Source: Calonectria ilicicola | Lineage: Eukaryota > Ascomycota > Sordariomycetes > Hypocreales > Nectriaceae | Length of the DNA stretch: 64,000 bases | Direction of reading: 5' to 3' | Assembly: GCA_020809705.1 (NCBI GenBank) | Contig: CP085834.1 | Location: forward strand, 1,054,001-1,118,000 | Shown here: piece by piece, positions 10,198-22,578 of the stretch | How the letters are laid out: each line of letters opens with the position of its first letter | Position numbering within the stretch: position 1 is the stretch's first letter | Notes under the pieces: model-generated | The model's database searches: none | The model's input: only the letters and a program-made list of their open reading frames with translations | Told to the model about the DNA's origin: nothing | Translations under genes and position numbers: made by a program

Positions 10198-13100
10198 TTA
10201 GGCCACCGTCCCCGGGTTCGCGTCCCAGTTAAAAGGGTTAGTCCACGTAACCGTTCTTTTGAAGTCCTCATAGGCTTCAGCAAGGGCCTCTACTCGCTTT
10301 CTAATTTCTGGGTTGGTCTCGGAACCCCCGCTATCGTCCCCGCTCTCTTCATCCTCACCATTACTGCTCGCATCATCGTCGATTCCCAAATAATCCCCTT
10401 TTAGTCTCGGGATTCATGTTGCAAGAAATCCTACAAAGTCGCTCACCCTGATTAGCTTGCTGCTGGTTTTTAGCTAGTAATTATGGGTGTATTATCACAT
10501 ACGCTTTTGTTTCACATTTGCAAGGTCGTAAGATGACTTGCACCATTTTTTCCATTCAGCTCCGAGACCGATTTTCTCATACGGCTTATCATTAAAATCC
10601 TCATCAACCTAGATAGAGTCAAAGAAAAGCGTTAGAATAAGCTTCAGATTCATGCTGAGAACAAGAAAGACGAAATAGATTATAACAAGTCGATTCGACA
10701 ATCAGTTTGACTTACGCCCATCTGAACAAATAAATCCTCAAATTCGTTGCTGGAACGGAAATTAGTTGCCGTTTCCCGGGTATTTCCCTCGGATAAGAAT
10801 GACTGACAATCTCTTATAAATTCTATCGGCTTGTGCAAACATGACTTTTTTGACTTCTGGTCTCTCCATCTGCATTCAATATGAGCATCGTAGACTACAA
10901 CGGATGATACAAGCAACTCACATATCTAACAGCAAATATTACACTCCGAAGGGCGTTTATTGCATCGTTAACGTCTTTGCGTTGCCCGCGTTCGGTGAAC
11001 CCTTTGAAATACTTTTCCATTTTGCTTTCGCTTCGAACATCTTCATTCGGATCTGTATCCCACAATCTGAACATCGATATTAGTAATTTTCAAACGACAT
11101 TATTAGAAGAGCTTCAAAAGTTCATTAATGAACACAGTGGAGTAAGCAAAAGCCTGTGCTGGTGATACGTACTTTTGCTTGTTGTTATTTGCCCCTTTAT
11201 AAAGCAGCTGTAATTCATCAGCATAAAAGTCTTTGTTTGGAATCGACAGTCTGAGGTGATTGAGAGCGCTGTCTGTTTGGCCTTGATAGGCGAAGTGTTT
11301 CCTATTCCACCAGATAAACATGTACTTGCAAATGTCAAGTTTTTCTTCCTTTGGAAAAACGCTCGTTCTCATGTCTTCCACGAGAGGATTATCCCACTCC
11401 TTTCTGATAAACGGACTTTCGGGAAGTTTTGATTTCTGAATTTCGGATTGTACAATGTTCCCCATATATATCAGAAAGTATGTAAGGGTTTGATATTCCA
11501 AGACGTGTTCTGACTCAAAGTTACCGGACTTGGACGCCGGGGGCTCATCGACTTTATCAAAATTGTATTCATCGCACTCTTCAGACGCTTCAGTTTCTCC
11601 TGGCTTGACTGGCGCCCAAGATAAGAACGACGTGATCCCTGCAAAGCCGTTGCGCCGGTTTATCATATCCGAAGAAGACGGATAGGTAAATGGGCTCAGG
11701 CTCATTACCTTCGCGCCTGCACAGAACTTTGCCATTGGTTTTGTAGAGCGCTTCTCTAGTGCTCTCATGCCAAGTTCTACATCGTCTTCGTCTCCGCTGT
11801 GGTCTTTGCAATCTCCGGTGGGAGTTTTAAAGTCCGTAGGACATCTGAGCGACAGTCCGCTCACATCAGGGAATAGTGCGTCCTCCCCTTCATCAGCACG
11901 TGCGGAAATAAGACTTGCATCGTTTAACATGACTCCTCTTTTCCCGGAACTGACAGTCGAGGTGGTGTCGCCCTCGGCCCACTTTTTGCACTGAGTTTGC
12001 GCCAAGGTGATAGATCTAGGCTTGATTATTTCGTGATGAGTATCGGTGTTTTTCCAGCCCGGCAATGGCTTCGACATGTCAATGGCGACACCATACTTAA
12101 GATCAACACCCATCAGAAGCCCTTTACAGGTGGCCTTTGTGCTCTTCTCGGCTGTGACTGTGAAAGTGTAATCCGTTTGGAAGTTCAACCGAATATCGTT
12201 ATTGGCGAGCTGTTTTTCATTCCAAGTGAGTTTAACCTGAAACCCAAGAGCCGGGTTGATGGCAACTGTGATGTCACCTTGGGCTCGAACACTGATCTCA
12301 TTTTTCGCGTGAAACTGGATATCTTTATCATATAATGTTATATCGTTTCCACCGGGCCACTTTTGCATTGATCTACGCGCCATTTAGTGTATATGACGAA
12401 TCCGGAAAATCCATCTGACTTACTGTGGATACATCCAAGTTAACCCTGACGATCCAAATGTTAGGCCAGCACGAGCTTCACTATTACCCAGTTAGTTGTC
12501 ACATGCTACATCATGTCACACAAATATAAAAGGCTTGCCCTGATAAGCTAACAGCAGCACGTAGCTGCGCTTGGATGTCAAAATATGGACCCACTTCAAG
12601 CAGACCTTTGACATTGAAGTTGCCTCCAAAAAGATCCAGCCAGTCCACTAGTTATTTGTCAGTATGATTCAGTCATATCAGTAAGAAAGTACAAACAAAT
12701 GGGTGTTTTTTGGGTTTGCATCTGAATCTTTGCGTATGCATCCAAAACACTGGCTGCTGACATGTTGAAGTCATGCAGATGAAAGTAGGCGTAAGATTGG
12801 TCGAAGTTGAAATTTTTCAAAGTTCCTATAAGAGAGATTCCAAAGTCAAACGTGGTCTCTAAATGGCCCTCGAGCCTTGCTTGAAAAGAGGCCTCGGCTA
12901 CTCCTGGACAAAATTTACGAGCGGAATACAAAAGCTGATTGTAGTCAAGACTTTTGTGAATTCCGTAATCATTGTGGTCTCTGATAAGCTTTGAGAATAC
13001 CCCTACCCACCAGCCAGTGGATGAAGACTCGCCGCGTTTCACTTTGTCATTGTGGATGAATCCATGTTCTTGAAACCAGGCCATTTCATCCTCACGCCAG

Positions 13101-16100
13101 TTTTCTGGGCTTCGACGAGAAACCCCCTTACCAGTTTTGGAAGCGACAATTTCTAGTGATAAAGTCAGTAGTCTTATATATATCTTGGGCATAGCTAGGG
13201 CCTTACCATCCCAGTATCCCGGATGACTCGATGCATCTACACGAACAAAGACTTCATTTCCATCCGCTCGTAACTCATGGAACTTGTAGTCATATTCCAT
13301 ATGGTATACTTTGGCACTCAGAGGAGCTCTCTTCTTCAAATCTGATGGAATAGGGTGGTCATCAACAACTTCAAAGGACGTGACTCGTACCCACTCATCA
13401 GGCCCGCAATGCTCCGGGAGGCGTGCAATAGTTCCATGAACACCGCCGAGTTTGAGATGTTCGCAATTGTTGTCTTTGTCATCCGACATGCACACTGCCT
13501 TGAGCTTCTGAGTATTCAAGTCGTTTTTTGCTGGACTTGGGCAGTCAAACAGCTCCAAGTGGGACCCGTCGCGCTTTCTTAAAGATTGTACATCTTCTTT
13601 ATCACCAACCATCACAATCCAAGCTATTCAATTAGCTATAATCATAACAACAAATAGGCATCATTAGACTTACCAAATGGTTCCTTATTGGGGTCATCCA
13701 AGCCATCATACTTTGGAATTGCTTCCGAATAGTCTAGATGTCGTTAATATGTTGAAATAACAATCCAGCATGACAGGAAAGCAGATGGGGAGTAAAAAAT
13801 GGTGTTTTCTGTTTGAGTGATTGTGCTGGGTAAACTTACTATCTATTGACTCAGCATAAGCTGGTATATCATCCTCTGGGATATCATAAGGGAAGAGGTC
13901 CTCCAGGGCAACAGGAAGGATAACGTCTCTGTAAAGTGAATGAGTATGCATGTAGAGACTTTTTTTTTAGAAGCACCATGCTTACCCCTTTGGAGGGTCA
14001 CAACACATCACGGCTTTGCGACCATAATTGCAGTTTCCCCCGGGACGGACATTACTTGTGAGAAGTTCGATCTTGCCCTTAGGACAAAAGTTGTTGTTGC
14101 ATGAACCGACATCCCCATGCCAAGTGCAGTTTTCAAAGTTGGGCTCCTTCGGACAACAGTACGTTCACGTTCCAAATACAGTCTCACTATCAAGTTGAGA
14201 AGACTGTGTATAAGTGTACGCCCTCTGGGGTCGATCTTTAGGGCATGTTTCGGTACTGACCCAGCCACAGGCAGCAACTGCTCTGTTGCCATTGTTCGCC
14301 GGGCAGCAGTATTTTTTGGTACTGCCTTGATAGCACCAATGACCACCATTTCCATAGTGATCTGTGGCAAATAGGATGTCACCAGGGTCGCATGTTTCGG
14401 AGCAAACCGGCGCACGGCCACGCCAATAGCATGTGGAAGGGTCCGGGGCCCCCCAAGAAGGACAGCACAGCTTTCGCCGTTTATGGTTCCCTCCACAGCC
14501 CTTCCCCGTTTTGGCGTCATCATTCAAATTTGTCTGTTACAAATCAGTCCATCTGCTGAATCGGACATCTGTGAAGATAATCTCACCATCTTGGTAAAGC
14601 CATCGGCGCAGTCCTTCTTGCATTCGGTAACATAACATTGATTAACATCCCAATGTCCAAATGTATCACTTTCGTCAATTCTAGGCGTAATATCTTTGCC
14701 TGTGACGGCTTTTAATGCTGTGTATCGATCATCATCTTGATCAACTGCCCAGATCAAAAGGCCACGAAGCCCAAGGTTGTTGGCAAACTCAATTTTCTGC
14801 TCAAATGTCTCTTTGGTATCAAAAGATATCCCTATTTCCAATGGTTAGTTTGAAAGTCATGGATCTTGATGGAGATTACTTACACTCATCCTTCCTATCT
14901 CCATATACCATATAGTTGATGGCGGCCTCTTTATCATGGATCGTATATGATCCCTTGTTTAATTCCGACGTTTTTCGTTTTTCGCTAATCTCCCGAAATG
15001 ACAAGATGCCAGCTGTGTCAGTACATCGCCCCTTAGAGCCTGGACCCTTGAAAATACAGCCTGGGTCAGAGCAGGAGGGGTCTTTGAGCTTGAAAGATCG
15101 CCCATAAAAAGCAAGGCCCAAAACAATAACATCCGGGCTAATGTCCTCTCTCCAAAACAGATCCAGGGCTAGTTCGATTTCTGTGAGGTTAGTGTGGGCA
15201 TAAACGTGCGGACCGATTGGATTCGAGGAGTCCCATGTGCCATGGAGATCATAGCTCATGACATTGAAAAAGTCAATATGCCTTGCTAGCTCCGGCAAAT
15301 CAAACCACCTCAAATACCAATAAGATGTAGGAACTGTGATCGACAGTTTGAAGCCTTGGAGTTGCCCTTTGAAAACTTGCCGGATGTTTTTGAGAAGTGT
15401 GGGGAAGTTTTTCACGTCAGTTTGCTCCTTACCACCTCGGTCGGTAGCACCAGGGTATTCCCAGTCTATATCCACACCATCGAAACCGTAGTGATTCATC
15501 ATCTTGACAAGCTTGTTAGCAAATAACTTTGCCTTAGCGCTATCAGCCGCAAGTTCGCTAAAAATGGGTTGTGTAGTAGTTTTATTGTCGTTGAATGTCC
15601 ATCCACCTAGGGACAACCAAACCTCAGTTTTTGCGCTGCGTTTTTTAATGTTGGCCACTTGTTGGAAAATGGATTCGTCCTGATCTTCCATAGGAACAAT
15701 ATCATACTAAGACGAATTAGATAATGTTTCTGGGAGTCTGTCATTGCTCAAACTCACATCACCTGGGGTAATGTAGGCAAACGCAAGATTGACAGCATTC
15801 AAAGCTTCAACGGGTATCTGAGATGGAGTCATATGTCCACAGCCTCCAGCAGAAGACTTCCAACTCTCATAGTAGCCAATAATGTTGTTCCTCACATCCC
15901 CACCAGAACCCTTTGGACGATTGGGAGAGCCACAATTGGATTGGCAATTATGACCACAAAAGTCTGAGGCCGTACCGCAAAATCCAAATTCAGAGCAACA
16001 GACATTAAGTGGACATGTTTGGCCAGACTTTTTGGCGTATTGTCCACACTCAGCATGAGCATCACATTGAGACTGGCAGCCAGTACCGCAATATGTTGGC

Positions 16101-16445
16101 CCGTAGCCACACCAACCATCCTTGCCACAACAGGCTCCATTGGAGCAAGGCGAGTCCTTTGAGCAAGAATAAGATCCACCCTTTGACACAGTATTACCTG
16201 TTGCACCATCAGATATTGGGTTGGCGTCACTATCTGCTCGAGTAGAAACATATGACCACAGCCATGGTAACTTCTCCCCAAGTGACGTTGTTACGAACGG
16301 GGTGGATGTATCCCTAGATTTGAGTCAATATAGACTACTTGAATAAAATGGCCTCAAGAGTACTATACCGGCCAATGAATATTATAGATAGTAGAAGTAT
16401 GAACAATGCAAATGGAAATGAATATTTGAAGGGTATTGGTCCCAT
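10198..16445 (-). CDS. Subgroup C GH18 chitinase with two chitin-binding domains, interrupted by one in-frame TGA
   Basis: Seventeen exons with consistent phases, from ATG 16445: 16445-16369, 16313-15758, 15706-14884, 14831-14587, 14533-13986, 13928-13840, 13733-13674, 13623-13207, 13152-12697, 12647-12539, 12480-12424, 12372-11173, 11066-10922, 10869-10808, 10749-10716, 10608-10503 and 10397-10198. The first 25 residues form a hydrophobic signal or anchor. Two Cys-rich CBM18 modules follow, then a GH18 barrel whose catalytic loop GFDGVDIDWEYP is intact (Glu about 294). After that come two Cys-rich repeats ending CCDPPKG and a long C-terminal region. This is the layout of fungal subgroup C (class V) chitinases, relatives of the yeast killer-toxin chitinase subunit that act on cell-wall chitin outside the cell. 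A TGA at 14167-14165 (codon about 690 of 1727) breaks the frame between two Cys motifs and would leave barrel plus CBM18 only. The last four small exons are the least certain. Confidence 0.82.
12481..12538 (-). other. GC-AG intron in the chitinase gene
   Basis: With the donor placed at GCAAGC (12538) and the acceptor at TAATAG (12481), the protein reads AAVSLSGEARAGLTFG in phase. No GT donor nearby gives an open joint that also keeps this segment. This is the second GC-AG intron in the window. Confidence 0.55.
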
Positions 16446-17457
16446 GTTTGCAGACAATCAATTGACCGCGATGTATATTTTAGTGAGTGTGCGTACTTCT
16501 GATAGGTAAGGACAGACTGTCAGAAACAAAAGGTGCGGTTGAATGAATTGCCATCCACCATTCACAGTTATATATAAGCTTATTGATCTATTATTTTATC
16601 TTCAAAATGCGACACCAATTTGTTGGTTACCTTGACGAATGTTTCGAATCGCTTCGCCTACAAATTCCGCCTCCAACAGGATTCGCTTTATGGGGCTACG
16701 GGCCCGTGCCATTGAATGAACATGGTAATGTTTCAGGCACTGGAAGGACATGCCAGCAACTGCGCACAGACAAATCAAGAAGATAGTCGACTAGATAAGC
16801 TAAGCCCGTGTCAAAGGCTCTATCTTCATATTGCTGACACGACTGGTAGGGTGTGACTGGACATGAGCATTTGGCAATGTTGAACCAGCGGTCTGTTACA
16901 ATGAGGAACTTAGGTTGCGACTGTTTTTACTCTGACTTTCGTTTTCTCTGCCGGAGGCAGTATGCCGAATACCTCTAGTGTGGTCACGCCTCGCTTAAAT
17001 CTTGTCCCAACATCGCCACAGCATCGCCTCTCAGCTAGCAGACCCACTCAGAACCAACACCTCGCTTCCCAATTCTACCCCGAGCGTTGAGGACTGTTGG
17101 TTCTGATTCCATTACTTGAAACATGGATAGCTTCGTGTTGGTCCTTATTTATTGATTACGGGCTGAGTTATTAATTTCGGCGAGGCGAATTTCGGGGATG
17201 GTCACGATGATTGTTATATGCAAATGAAATGATATCACGAGAAGGAATCAAAGGAGGTAAATTATCCATGCACTTATTCATCCGTCTCAAATTTTTGAAG
17301 GCTCAATTTCTTTTATCTCCTAGGCCTTCTTTCACAATCCATGCTTTTGTTCTTTTCATTGGAATAAAAGTCTAACCATCGGCCCTTCGTGGATGCAAGA
17401 GTTGCCAGTTTTCAAGTCCGCCCTTTACGAAACCACCTAACTAGTCATCCTTGAACA
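16446..17457. promoter_or_regulatory. Bidirectional promoter region of the chitinase/LysM pair
   Basis: About 1 kb lies between two divergent start codons. A TATATATAA-like box at about 16567-16576 lies roughly 125 nt upstream of the chitinase ATG. A pyrimidine-rich stretch and an AATAAAAG box near 17364-17371 precede the LysM ATG. The short plus-strand frame at 16583-16786 has no recognisable product and I do not call it a gene. Shared regulation of the pair is plausible but not shown. Confidence 0.5.
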
Positions 17458-20145
17458 ATGGTTTTACTCATTATTGGTCAAGCTGTTTTGGTCACTTTTC
17501 TCTCAACAAATCTTTGGCCACTTGTTGCTGCAACACCTTTCCATCATGGTCAAGCTATCCATCACCGACACTTTATTGAACCAAGGGCAAATGGGAATAC
17601 CACCTTGTTCAATGTCGCTTCATTTTCAAACATATCTATGTCACAATCTTGTATTAATGCATTAACAGCGCCACTGGATTGTTCTGGGTATATCCTCAGT
17701 GAGGACATGCTCTACACTTGGACTGGGTTCTCAGCTGAGAACCTTATCCCTCTTTGCACAGCTTCATGCGACAAATCCATTCAAACTTACCGATCTACTG
17801 TTATTAAAACTTGTTCAAATGACGTTTATAAAGACCCGCCTGTGAATTCCACTGAAATGATTCCGGGTACAAACAGTTATTATGACATTTATCGTGGTGA
17901 AGATGTCTCCATCAAGCCAATAGCTCTGGCAGACTACTACTTCCTCAACTATAATCTTATTTGCCTCAAGGATGAGTAATGAAAATGGCCCCAATAGATT
18001 TACTTGATTCATGCTAATCAGAAAATATCCTCCCAGAGAAACCAAAAGGTTTTGCTATGCTGAAACAACCAATGCGACCAATGTAACCATAGCTGAGTGC
18101 AGCACATGCAATCTCGGAGCTATGCGGCTTCAAATCGAAGATGCAAGAAATTTTGAACCGGAGCTCGTCGAGGAATATTCTTCTCTTGTCTCGTCATGCA
18201 AAATGACAGCTGCACCTATCAAGACACCCACCCCAGTATTCATTGAGAATAACACGTGAGTTTGAAACTTCAAATGTCCTTTTGTTACATTTTACTAAAA
18301 CCACAATCAGAACCAGCATCAGTCAACCAATGTCTAGTCCTACCTGTTCAGGGTCATCAATCACTGTGCCGACAAATCAGTCGTGCGACACCTTCGCGTT
18401 TGCACACAACGTTAGCACTTATAGAATGCTGGCAGATAATCAGCTTGCTGGTGGTTGCGCAGATTGGCCTGGTGACTCTTCTGAACTTTGCATTCAAGGA
18501 AACTGTACACCATATATCGTCAACAAAAATGACACCTGCTCTGGGGTGGCGAACGCGCACAACATTACTCTGGTCCAGCTGTTACGATGGAACTACTTCA
18601 TAGATCCATACTGCAAGAACTGGGAAGTCCAACTTGGGCACGTTATTTGCGTTAGTGATCCTTCAGGCTACATCCCAGCCAAAGCCACCATTCCCAGCAC
18701 GGGAGATGGTACAGTCACAACTGCAGCTCCAGTTCCCTCGGATGCCCAACCCGAATCGAATACAAGATGCGGAAAATGGTATGAGCCTCAAAAAGATCAA
18801 GATAAGCGAGTTATGTATACTCTAAACAATCAACCACTAACTATTGTAGGATGTGCCGAGATTGGCACCATCAACGGAATCACTTTCGATGACTTTCGTT
18901 TTCTGAACCCTCAGATTAATGCGAATTGTACTAATATGTGGGCTAGTGAGTATTCATCCTATCGAATTATATTTCCAATCTAACACTCATCAGATACGTC
19001 GTACTGCGTCAAGGCCGTTGGAGATATCAGTAGTTACAACAACTACAGTGGAACGACCCTCGCACCAGTCACAGCAACAGCGGCAACACCACAAACCATT
19101 AACCTGGATGATTTCCCTAATGCCACCTATACACCAAAGACAATACAAGCAGTAGCTACTGGGTATCCATTTGCAAATGGGTCAATGCAGAATTGCTATG
19201 AAACATTCAACAACGATAACGGCGAGGTTTCCTGCTGGATTATCGCTGCAGTAATGGGCGTCAAAGTTGAAGAATGGGTGAAATGGAACCCTAGCGTATT
19301 GAACGGTTCAAATGCCTACTCCCAAAGCAACTGTACTGTCAAAAATGAGACCCAATACTGTGGCCGTGCGTACAGGCTTGACGATTCGACAACTACTGCG
19401 ACAACATACCATGAACCAGTCCCGACGAGCGCCACCACCAATGCCACTAGTGAGTGCGATGAATGATATCAGGTGGTGAAAAATAACACATGCGAAGAGA
19501 TCCTGAAGGACTTTGAGATACCTGTCTGGGCTCTTCACGATTGGAATCCCGATGTCGGTTCCAAGTGTCAGAAGCTCATGGTTGGAGCTTCATACTGTGT
19601 TAAGGGGCCCGGTTGGGAGGATCTTTCGTACAGTTCCACTCATACGACAACAGGTGTATCATCACAGATCTTTACAGTGACAACTTCTGTGGCCACATCT
19701 ACCACACCTATCTCATCATCAAGGACATCCAAATACACACAAGCACTTCCATCTACTAAGATTGGCTCATCAATGTCAACCTCAAAGAATACACAGAAGG
19801 CTACATCAAAGTCTGTGTCGGAAACTTCGTCGGGGCCGCCTGGTCCTACCCAATCCGGCATAGCTAAAAATTGCACCAAATGGTACCTCACCAAGAAGGA
19901 CGATGGCTGCCAGGCCATCGCGGAAAACTTCAAGATCACTCTGAAACAATTTTACAGCTGGAATCCCGCAGTAGGAAGTAAGTGATGCACTCATTACAAT
20001 GAATGAGCACCAGTTTTTTGTTGCATGTTCATATTCCTCTTGACTCAAACTTCACTGGATTATTTAACTAACGAATATCTTTTCAGGCGACTGTAAGAAT
20101 TTATGGGTCAATGAAGCTTACTGTGTGTATGTTCCTGATAGATAA
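17458..20145 (+). CDS. Secreted multi-LysM chitin-binding protein, interrupted by one in-frame TGA
   Basis: Exons are 17458-17975, 18049-18255, 18311-18945, 18994-19977 and 20087-20145, giving about 800 codons with matching phases. The N-terminus MVLLIIGQAVLVTFLSTNLW is a signal peptide. A Cys-rich unit without LysM follows. Then come two LysM modules in exon 3 (ITVPTNQSCDTFAFAHNV and CTPYIVNKNDTCSGVANAHN), two degenerate ones, a fifth (VVKNNTCEEILKDFEIPVW), a Ser/Thr-rich linker, and a sixth (CTKWYLTKKDDGCQAIAENF) ending in AYCVYVPDR. LysM modules bind chitin oligomers; fungal LysM proteins shield hyphae or hide chitin from hosts. A TGA at 19464-19466 (codon about 611) stands exactly where LysM modules carry a conserved Trp (CxxWY), so it looks like a TGG-to-TGA mutation that removes the last two modules. 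It lies divergent from the chitinase, an arrangement known for subgroup C chitinases. Confidence 0.85.
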
Positions 20146-20260
20146 ATCCTAGAGCAGACAATAAGATTTAATGTACAAAGAGATTTGTTAAAACCACAAG
20201 ACCAAGCCTAGATTGTTTGAACAGGATTATACTAGCTTAATTCTTGATTCATTTACCTGT

Positions 20261-21722
20261 TTAGACATGATGCAACCCATCGTGGGAATCCGAAAGATGG
20301 ATATTCCACTCTAAACTGTGTATTTCCACCGCCTTCCGCCAAGCAGCAATAGCCTCCTCACTAAGCTCCGGGGTCTTATCCTCACCCACAACCTCCAAAC
20401 AAGGCATCTTAGTGCTATATGTAGCAAACCCAATGCCCATGGTTACGTTGCCGCGAGATGCTACATAGATGTGTTGTAGCTTAGGCATACGGCTTACGCA
20501 ACGTGCCAAGGCCAGAGCAAGCTCATTCAAGGCAGTCGGGTCATACATGAACGGGGCACCCCTCTCGTACTCATCGCCAGGCACGTCTCCGTCGAAGGAG
20601 TATGTATCAGAATCAGATAATTCCTGATCAGGATCCAGAATATCAATCCATTTGCCGGATGGCAGCACAGGGTTTATTTCAATCTGAACATGCTTCAGGT
20701 TAGGCCAGAAAGGCGAGTCAACCTCTCCAAGACCTTGCAATTGTGGCGGCCATAAGATTGAAGTGTCAATGCTGGCGTTTAGGTCGAAGCGTTCCAGATT
20801 TTCACGCTGCATAAAATGGTAGAAAGCTCGACTCAGAACATCGCTGGGAGCATCACTCGGGATAATACTTGGTGCTTCGAATAGGTTGTTCCTTGGTGGC
20901 TCTCGTTCGAAGTCCAGCGAAAAGTCTTGCACTGATTTTGGGATCCTATCCAGTGTTTCCGCGAACACTGAAATGTACATTTAGAATTCCCGTAACTTTC
21001 CCAAATTTTGAACACTTACTTGTTCTTTGTCGTATTCTATTGCTGAGATTTATCTTCTCTGTATCGCTCAAACGCCATTTAATCTGTTTCAATCGAGACA
21101 TCTTGCTCGCCATTAAATTAATCGACGCCGGTGCGAATACGAGACTCGTAGAGAATCTTATCACCTCGAAAGACGAAATGCCGTCCAAGGTAGGGACACC
21201 TATATCCCAATCTAGCGACAGCTCCACGTATTCGAGCTTAATTTCCCCCCTCATCACAGCTCGATCCTCCTTATACACGTCATACGGCTTCGGAGTCAGA
21301 ATCATAATTTTCAAATGAACCAAGGGGTTCTGGTAATTCGGCAATCGTTCAAGAAGAATAAATAATCGACGGACAGTATTAGCAAATATACTTCCATCGT
21401 TATCTTCAGCTAGATTGATTGAACCAGTAAGGTCGCGAGGGGGAAATACAAAATCAAACCTAACTCGACGAACATATCCGAGGCGAGTTGGCGTGAGGTA
21501 ATTTCCGGCTTCAGCAATATCAAGCTTGCTTTGAGTCAGATGCAAGTCTCTAAATATTGTAGCTTCAACAACGGCCTGCCATTTACGAGAGATGGCTGAA
21601 TAAGCAGCAAGTGGATTCTGAGGATCAATGACGTCGATAAAGGTGCCCCGTCCATAATCATACTCTGTCTTAAGATTGCATTGGACAATCTTGGACAATA
21701 TCTCGACGGGAAGCTTTTCCAT
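20261..21722 (-). CDS. F-box-like protein
   Basis: Exon 1 is 21722-21020 and exon 2 is 20967-20261, separated by an intron with a GTAAGT donor and a TTTCAG acceptor. The product is about 469 residues. The N-terminus MEKLPVEILSKIVQ, followed by LAAYSAISRKWQAVVE and TIFRDLHL, is the usual degenerate F-box pattern of filamentous fungi. F-box proteins recruit substrates to SCF ubiquitin ligases through Skp1. The rest has leucine-patterned segments without a family I can name; long fungal F-box proteins commonly look like this. The reading frame is intact. The gene is convergent with the LysM gene (115 nt apart) and divergent from the TPR-CHAT gene. Confidence 0.75.
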
Positions 21723-22578
21723 GACGAGCGAATGGAGAAATTAAAAAGATATTGGGGGCTGAAAACTACTAGGCGTAGGTAGAGAGACATGAGCGATCTC
21801 AATGGAAATCGTCCCTGTTTTAATTCACGAGAGCGTGCACAGGCAAGGTCCAAGCGCAGGTGGCGGAGTATGGAAGGATTTATCGCAGGGAGGGGGGTGC
21901 TCCACTTGCAGTGTGGCTGAGACGTTGTGTGGGTCAATGGCGGAACAACAGCGAAAATGCAGCGCAACCAACAGTCAAAACTGGATGATATATTTGGCAC
22001 TAGCTCTGCAGTTGTACCTTACAGTTAGTTGTAACACCTTGGGCAGGATCAGATTTAGAGATTCGTAAAAGTGACGCCGGCTAAACTCATCACAGTAGAC
22101 AGTCCCAGTATGAACACATATACCACATCGATGTATTCTCTGCCTACTTGTTTTGTGTCTAGAGCGAAAAGCACCATGTGTCCCCTAAAGGAAAGGAAAT
22201 GATATGGAAAAAAAATAAATACACACAAAAATCTAAACATTTTCCTTCCCCCCCATTATTCCTTCAAGTTCATTTCACTTATGCTTTTAGATCGCCTTCT
22301 TTGATGCATTACCCTAAACCGCAACTCGCCTGAACAAAAGGTAGCTTACATTGGTGGTGAATTTAAATTAATTTGTACAATTCAAGGCCAGAAATTCCCG
22401 TATTCCCACACCCACAGGTGCAAAATTTTAGTGTGCAAAACAAAAGAGAAATAATGAAACTGATCTTTAACGATATCCCAATTATCACGTGACACTCGTT
22501 TGGCATCAGCAACAGGCACTTGTTGCTGCGGGAAATAATTACTCTCCCCAGATCTTCCACAGTTGTCTCGACGTAACA
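21723..22578. promoter_or_regulatory. Divergent intergenic region between F-box and TPR-CHAT genes
   Basis: About 0.86 kb contains no supported coding region. An open frame extends upstream of the CHAT gene's ATG, but it has no Met start and no TPR content, so I treat it as 5' leader. I see no diagnostic operator. Confidence 0.4.

Noticed and set aside
10205..10240. tRNA-like T-arm sequence GGGTTCGCGTCCC
   Set aside because: It lies in the last coding exon of the chitinase, and no acceptor, D or anticodon arm can be drawn around it.
16583..16786. Small plus-strand open frame between chitinase and LysM genes
   Set aside because: 67 codons, no signature, inside a divergent promoter region.
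19456..19478. Possible intron with GTGAGT and ATATCAG around the LysM stop
   Set aside because: It would be only 23 nt long, below any known fungal intron length.
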